From an uncultured Sutterella sp. (GTDB taxonomy: Bacteria; Pseudomonadota; Gammaproteobacteria; Burkholderiales; Burkholderiaceae_F), in contig UQUR01000007.1 in assembly GCA_900544345.1 (NCBI GenBank), forward strand, positions 42,791 to 106,790: a stretch of DNA of 64,000 nucleotides, written 5' to 3'. Positions within the stretch are counted from its first letter, which is position 1. Each line of letters begins with the position of its first letter. The notes beneath the pieces are model-generated. The model did not search any database and had not been told where the DNA came from. It saw nothing but the letters and a program-made list of their open reading frames with translations. Positions 61,843-64,000 of this stretch are shown piece by piece. The position numbers and the translations under genes were made by a program.

Positions 61843-62646
61843 TCAGAAAAGACCGCGATAGATAAATTGACCGCCCAAAATGAACATCACGCAGGAGAGC
61901 AACACGATGATGATTCTCGGGCGGCTTTTCTTAGAGAGCAGAGCGCCGATCTGAGCACCGACCATGGCACCGCACCCTACAGCAATAGCCGGAATCCAAA
62001 CAATATGATTTAAGGCGGCGTGACCGACGACGCCCACGGCGGAGCTGACCATCAGGATGAAGGTCGATGTAGCCACAGCAATATGAGCCGGGAAACCTAA
62101 GATAAAGACCATCATCGGAACATGGATAACACCGCCGCCGATTCCTAAGATGGAAGATAAGAAGCCCACGAGAAACGAAAGGGAAACGCCCAGCAAAACA
62201 TTAAATTGGGCTGTTTCCACGGAAAATTCTGCGGCAGAAGCGCTTGCTTTTTTGGAGCGCGACTTGCTGTACATCAAAATGGAGAGGATGCACAGGGCAG
62301 AACCGAAAATGAGCGAAAAACTGTTTCCTGTGAAGTAGTCTGTAATGTAACTTCCCATGAAAGCACCGGGGACCGTAGCGAGTGCAAAAGGAACAGCCGC
62401 CCTAAACATTACTTTATGCTGGCGGATGTAAGCCCAGGTGCCCGACAATGCATTAAGCAGTACACCGAATAGGCTCGTGCCGATCACCTGCTGGACATTT
62501 TCAAATGTTGAGCCGTTAGGCGCCATCATCGTTAACATAAAAAGCGGCACCATAATCATGCCGCCTCCGATGCCAACCAAAGCGCCAAAAGCGCCAATAC
62601 CGATGCCAACCGCAAAAAGTTCAATAAATTCGATCATGAGAGCCAA
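61843..62646 (-). CDS. TSUP-family sulfite/anion permease
   Basis: 267 residues, eight or so membrane helices of the TauE/SafE (TSUP) family. It shows the internal repeat: GALVGIGGGMIMVPLF in the first half and LSSILGIGGGVIHVPMM in the second. Family members export sulfite or move sulfonates and other anions. Five bases from the convergent mltA stop. The substrate is unknown. Confidence 0.9.
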   Translation of the reverse strand: MALMIEFIELFAVGIGIGAFGALVGIGGGMIMVPLFMLTMMAPNGSTFENVQQVIGTSLFGVLLNALSGTWAYIRQHKVMFRAAVPFALATVPGAFMGSYITDYFTGNSFSLIFGSALCILSILMYSKSRSKKASASAAEFSVETAQFNVLLGVSLSFLVGFLSSILGIGGGVIHVPMMVFILGFPAHIAVATSTFILMVSSAVGVVGHAALNHIVWIPAIAVGCGAMVGAQIGALLSKKSRPRIIIVLLSCVMFILGGQFIYRGLF

Positions 62647-62751
62647 CGAAAAGTAATGCTTAATAAAAGGAAATTATTAAACAGGAAAGATATCGCCAGT
62701 ATATTACGAGTGAAACCTTTCGTCAGAAATAGTGTAGGTTTTTGCACCTAG

Positions 62752-62782
62752 AAAAATGCGACCGGTATTGGATATCGGTCGC
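62752..62782 (-). terminator. Terminator of dsbC
   Basis: GCGACCG (62758-62764) pairs with CGGTCGC (62776-62782), with a T run on the minus strand (62752-62756). Confidence 0.8.
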
Positions 62783-62794
62783 ACTGATTAAACA

Positions 62795-63496
62795 CTACTT
62801 TGCTTTAAAACGTTTTTCGATCTCTTCAACGCTTACCGCACCTTCGAGCCGGTAGCCGTCATCAAAATACATCGTAGGAAGTCCCTCAAGACCGAAGCGG
62901 TTAAAGAGCTCCATATTGAGTTTTCCGTTTTCAGCCTTGCAGTTTTTAGGCATTTCCGGCGGCTCTTTTTGTTCCAGCATCCAGTCGTTCCAGGCTTTTT
63001 CAGGATTGGGGGCACAAAGGATGCGATCAACCATGGCTGCTGAATTCATGAGCGGCGTAATAAAGGTATAGATGGTGACGTTATCCAAATCTTTAAGCGT
63101 ATGTTCGAGCCTTTGGCAGAAGCTGCAGTAGGGGTCTGCGAATACATAGAGATTTCTTTCACCTTTGCCGTGGACGGTTTTGATGGCTTGGTTCAGGGGT
63201 AAAGACTTAATGTCAATACGGGATAAATCATCCAAACGCGCTTGCGTGAGATCTTTTTGGTTGGCTATGTCATAGATGTGACCGGCAAAAAGAAATTTCA
63301 CGTCTTTATCAACGTAAAGGAGATTGCGGTTTGCAACTACTTCATAGAGTCCCATGGGGAGTCGTTTGGCGCTGGTTGCTTCTATGTTCATCTTTTGTTT
63401 AACCAAAACCTTGACTCGGTCAGTATCGCTGGGGGCGCAAAGAGCGGCAGAAGAAAAACCGATCAGTACAGAGGTCAGAAGTAAAGCTCTTTTCAT
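62795..63496 (-). CDS. dsbC: Periplasmic disulfide isomerase DsbC
   Basis: 233 residues from the ATG at 63496, which gives a clean signal peptide (MKRALLLTSVLIGFSSAALCAP). N-terminal dimerisation domain, then a thioredoxin-fold domain with the active-site C124-S-F-C127 in YVFADPYCSFCQRLE and the cis-Pro in EGLPTMYF. E. coli DsbC has CGYC. Longer in-frame starts extend into the rRNA promoter region and are unlikely. Confidence 0.9.
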   Translation of the reverse strand: MKRALLLTSVLIGFSSAALCAPSDTDRVKVLVKQKMNIEATSAKRLPMGLYEVVANRNLLYVDKDVKFLFAGHIYDIANQKDLTQARLDDLSRIDIKSLPLNQAIKTVHGKGERNLYVFADPYCSFCQRLEHTLKDLDNVTIYTFITPLMNSAAMVDRILCAPNPEKAWNDWMLEQKEPPEMPKNCKAENGKLNMELFNRFGLEGLPTMYFDDGYRLEGAVSVEEIEKRFKAK

Positions 63497-63595
63497 AATG
63501 GGTGATTTAAAGGTAAAAAAGTGTTGCTCAAAATGATAGAGAAGTGGCATAGAAGATAGGGAGAAAAGCATGTAAAAAATTTTTTGAGAAATTTC

Positions 63596-63624
63596 TTGAC
63601 AAGGTAAAAAAGAGTCTGCATAAT
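63596..63624 (+). promoter_or_regulatory. rRNA operon promoter P1
   Basis: TTGACA (63596-63601), 17-base spacer, CATAAT (63619-63624), upstream of rrs. Confidence 0.75.
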
Positions 63625-63691
63625 ACGCTCCCTGTTGCCGCGAGGTGACAGTCAAGTGAAAAGAAAATAAAAAATAAATTTTCAAAAACAC

Positions 63692-63719
63692 TTGACAAGA
63701 CGAATTTGAGTCTTATAAT
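63692..63719 (+). promoter_or_regulatory. rRNA operon promoter P2
   Basis: TTGACA (63692-63697), 16-base spacer, TATAAT (63714-63719). Both boxes are perfect consensus. Only about 220 bases before the 16S gene. Confidence 0.88.
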
Positions 63720-63752
63720 TCTCAAACTCGTCAGCTCGAAAGAGCAACGAAA

Positions 63753-63764
63753 TGTTCTTTAAAA
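63753..63764 (+). promoter_or_regulatory. boxA antitermination element in the rRNA leader
   Basis: TGTTCTTTAAAA matches the boxA consensus (TGCTCTTTAAC) used by the NusB/NusE antitermination complex. Confidence 0.75.
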
Positions 63765-63935
63765 ATTGATCAACGAACCGATAAGCGTGAGTATCCGGTT
63801 GAAGTGAAAAGACTCAAGAAGCTTCGAGCTTCTAGAAAACTTTGAAAACTGGGTACTCAAGTTTGAAGTAAAGACGAAAACATTTTCTTCTTTAATTCTG
63901 AATGAGTGCGACGCTGATGAAAAATCGGCAACAGA

Positions 63936-64000
63936 GATTGAACTTAAGAGTTTGATCCTGGCTCAGATTGAACGCTGGCGGCATGCTTTACACATGCAAG
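63936..64000 (+). rRNA. rrs: 16S rRNA, 5' end (cut by window edge)
   Basis: Begins near TTGAACTTAAGAGTTTGATC and continues through the CTGGCTCAG primer region to GGCATGCTTTACACATGCAAG. The GCATGCTTTACACATGC sequence is typical of betaproteobacterial 16S. The exact first base may differ by a few positions. The gene continues beyond the window. Confidence 0.95.

Noticed and set aside
63496..63691. Longer N-terminus for DsbC
   Set aside because: The extra 65 residues run into the rRNA promoter region, while MKRALLLTSVLIGFSSAALC from 63496 is a clean signal peptide.
1..64000. CRISPR array, insertion sequence, prophage or integron
   Set aside because: I found no regularly spaced repeats, transposase or integrase genes, or phage structural genes. 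The only tRNA genes (Thr, Phe) are not flanked by integrase or direct repeats.

Overview
The window looks like a chromosomal segment of a betaproteobacterium of the order Burkholderiales, most likely family Sutterellaceae (Sutterella/Parasutterella/Turicimonas group). The main support is the first 65 bases of a 16S rRNA gene at the right edge, which read like a betaproteobacterial rrs, plus the mla-murA, sspA-sspB and hemA-prfA-prmC blocks and a moderate G+C content. The genus is an inference. I see no insertion sequences, prophage or CRISPR array. Layout, left to right. 1-8.1 kb is core cell-envelope and housekeeping: the mla lipid-transport operon (mlaE cut by the window edge), murA, a HIT protein, tatA/tatB/tatC, a Nif3-family gene, sspA-sspB and a tRNA-Thr. 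8.3-25.4 kb is a specialised C4-dicarboxylate/amino-acid lyase island: six full-length proteins of the fumarase/aspartase/argininosuccinate-lyase superfamily, two DcuA/DcuB-type C4-dicarboxylate transporters, three related LysR regulators, a MarC-family membrane protein and an M20 deacylase/peptidase. 25.4-28.9 kb carries an alpha/beta-hydrolase fold protein without the catalytic serine, an AspT/YidE-type transporter and a flavodoxin-ferredoxin protein. 28.9-34.7 kb is a complete 2-aminoethylphosphonate uptake and degradation operon (phnT, fused permease, phnS, phnW, phnX) with good matches to Pho boxes upstream. 34.8-45.5 kb has RidA, a LysR regulator, an M20D amidohydrolase, serB, and an oligopeptide-type ABC importer operon that also contains a cytoplasmic alkaline-phosphatase-superfamily phosphodiesterase. 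45.6-48.9 kb is hemA-prfA-prmC. 49-55 kb has a DUF697-like protein, a peptidase with very uniform codons, a class I glutamine-amidotransferase hydrolase, yhdT-panF and an aldehyde dehydrogenase. 55-57.8 kb is a metal-efflux cassette (P1B ATPase, separate HMA protein, ArsR regulator) with three copies of one operator. 57.8-63.5 kb has tRNA-Phe, ung, an LprI-like protein, gph-rpe, mltA, a TSUP permease and dsbC. The window ends in the promoters, boxA and first bases of an rRNA operon. The main find is in the lyase island. Two adjacent gene pairs (12661-15518 on the minus strand and 22606-25356 on the plus strand) encode aspartase-like proteins whose active-site motifs are complementary. In each pair one protein keeps the conserved GT and SSN region but has lost the GSSxMPxKxN catalytic loop. 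Its partner keeps the GSSxMPxKxN loop but has lost the SSN region. In this superfamily each active site is built from three subunits, so the pattern predicts obligate heteromeric lyases with active sites assembled between two gene products. By eye the assignment is also swapped between the two pairs: the protein that keeps the SSN region in one pair is related to the one that keeps the serine loop in the other. That suggests duplication of an ancestral transporter-X-Y operon followed by reciprocal loss. Together with two intact ArgH-like lyases and the Dcu transporters, the island probably releases and handles fumarate from aspartate or N-substituted aspartates, for example for fumarate respiration. 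Substrates are unknown.
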